Origin: Eunapius fragilis
Taxonomy: Eukaryota > Porifera > Demospongiae > Spongillida > Spongillidae
DNA length: 64,000 nt
Direction of reading: 5' to 3'
NCBI GenBank assembly: GCA_963681505.1
Contig: OY811972.1
Span: forward strand, 2,684,163-2,748,162
Numbering within the stretch: the stretch's first letter is position 1; every line of letters begins with the position of its first letter. The position numbers and the translations under genes are program-made. Under the pieces are notes generated by a model. The model was not told where the DNA came from and did no database searches. It was given only the letters and a program-made list of their open reading frames with translations. Below, in pieces: positions 63,550 to 64,000 of this stretch.

Positions 63550-63864
63550 TCAGTGCTGCTTCATGCCAATTGGCTGGCACTGAAGATTAGCGGGATCGCA
63601 GCTGCTCCATAGCGTGGCGGGTCCCCAGCTGGCTAAGCTCCAGTCCTTCGATGCGGCATCCCATTTGTTCTTGTCGCCCCAGCTTAAATTCCAGTTCCGT
63701 GTTTGGTAGTAGGCGTACAAGCTTAGAGCATTGTTGGGCCATCCGTGTGTCAGATTGATGCAGAACTTGAATGGTCCTTTGAAGAGCACGTAACCACCGG
63801 TCAGATCAGGAGTGGCGTTGTACTGAAATGTACCAGTCAAATCGGCACCACCTCTTACGACGTA
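63550..63864 (-). CDS. Last exon of a secreted or extracellular protein gene
   Basis: The minus-strand exon starts after a TTCCATTACAG acceptor. It reads YVVRGGADLTGTFQYNATPD, GYVLFKGPFKFCINLTHGWP, TRNWNLSWGDKNKWDAASKD and SSCDPANLQCQPIGMKQH, then a TGA at 63550-63552. Three N-glycosylation sequons (NAT, NLT, NLS), tryptophan richness and paired cysteines suggest an extracellular beta-rich domain. No family was recognised. It joins in phase 0 to the exon at 63926. Confidence 0.65.
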   Translation of the reverse strand, partial: YVVRGGADLTGTFQYNATPDLTGGYVLFKGPFKFCINLTHGWPNNALSLYAYYQTRNWNLSWGDKNKWDAASKDWSLASWGPATLWSSCDPANLQCQPIGMKQH

Positions 63865-63925
63865 CTGTAATGGAAAATAATAATAATTAAAGTACAATTT
63901 TATCAAACGAGGCATCAGTGCTTAC

Positions 63926-64000
63926 CGCGAGTGATCCAGTTGCACTCCCTGTGGCGGTCACAGTTATCGTGGGTACTATAGCTCCTTTCGCTTGGATGCA
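63926..64000 (-). CDS. Penultimate exon of the same gene (partial)
   Basis: The minus frame reads IQAKGAIVPTITVTATGSAT and GSLA, then a GTAAGC donor. It is separated from the last exon by a 61-nt intron (63865-63925). The threonine-rich stretch is consistent with a secreted protein linker. The exon continues beyond the window. Confidence 0.6.

Noticed and set aside
1..64000. CRISPR arrays, operons, rRNA or tRNA genes
   Set aside because: No spacer-repeat arrays of CRISPR type, no prokaryotic gene organisation, and no cloverleaf-like sequence with A and B boxes was recognised by eye.

Overview
This is metazoan nuclear DNA. Coding sequence occurs as short exons with GT-AG introns (several only 52-65 nt), lying between long repeat-filled introns. 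The window holds a varied animal-type transposon set: Ty3/gypsy with a Gmr1-like domain order, LINE, DIRS/Ngaro-like, hAT, and pogo-, CACTA- and Transib-like elements. There are no bacterial-style operons. The compact introns, ankyrin exon arrays, transposon mix and very frequent palindromic TGTACATGTACA-type motifs suggest a demosponge such as Amphimedon. That is an inference and not proven by any single sequence here.

The backbone is two tandem, same-strand paralogous genes. Gene 1 runs from before the window (first exon seen at 1332) to 29818, and gene 2 from about 34012 to 59558. Each has 99- or 102-bp exons encoding one ankyrin repeat (type A ending NIAxSD, type B starting GWSPL), all phase 0. 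These are followed by a 72-bp half-repeat exon (ALKYA..KKEIV) and a terminal exon encoding a long charged coiled coil made of 14-residue units (10 in gene 1, 5 in gene 2). Introns are duplicated along with the exons, so the locus grew by segmental duplication. Comparing intron copies gives internal 'empty sites' that date and bound many insertions.

Layout. 1-1000: 72-bp satellite and an associated dispersed repeat. 1.3-3.4 kb: ankyrin exons. 4.6-7.4 kb: decayed copy of an unrecognised repeat-borne gene family, with an internally deleted hAT. 7.9-9.9 kb: GC-rich DIRS/Ngaro-like fragment with a gag-like zinc-finger ORF. 10-20 kb: more ankyrin exons with MITEs and a reverse-transcriptase scrap that cuts one exon. 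20.3-21.1 kb: TTAA-flanked DNA element. 21.4-28.5 kb: about 7 kb absent from gene 2, containing a MITE, a Gmr1-like gypsy remnant, a Transib-like element nested in its RT, a LINE tail nested in that, and the best copy of the unrecognised family. 29.2-29.8 kb: coiled-coil exon. 31.5-32.0 kb: minus-strand gene fragment, possibly lipid-transfer-protein-like. 32.7-33.4 kb: perfect 343-bp tandem duplication. 34-37 kb: start of gene 2, minisatellites, G-rich arrays and a 200-N gap. 37.7-55.8 kb: gene 2 ankyrin exons, with a nearly full-length but decayed Gmr1-like element at 49.2-53.9 kb whose 5' LTR truncates an ankyrin exon. 59.2-59.6 kb: gene 2 coiled-coil exon. 60.2-61.1 kb: LINE RT pieces in opposing orientation. 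61.2-62.1 kb: second copy of a composite palindromic element. 63.55-64 kb: last two exons of a minus-strand, probably extracellular protein gene.

The most interesting item is the nested 1.9-kb element at 22502-24416. It has 12-bp perfect terminal repeats starting with CACAGTG, the canonical V(D)J RSS heptamer, and 5-bp target duplications. A shared internal motif sits about one helical turn further from one end than from the other.
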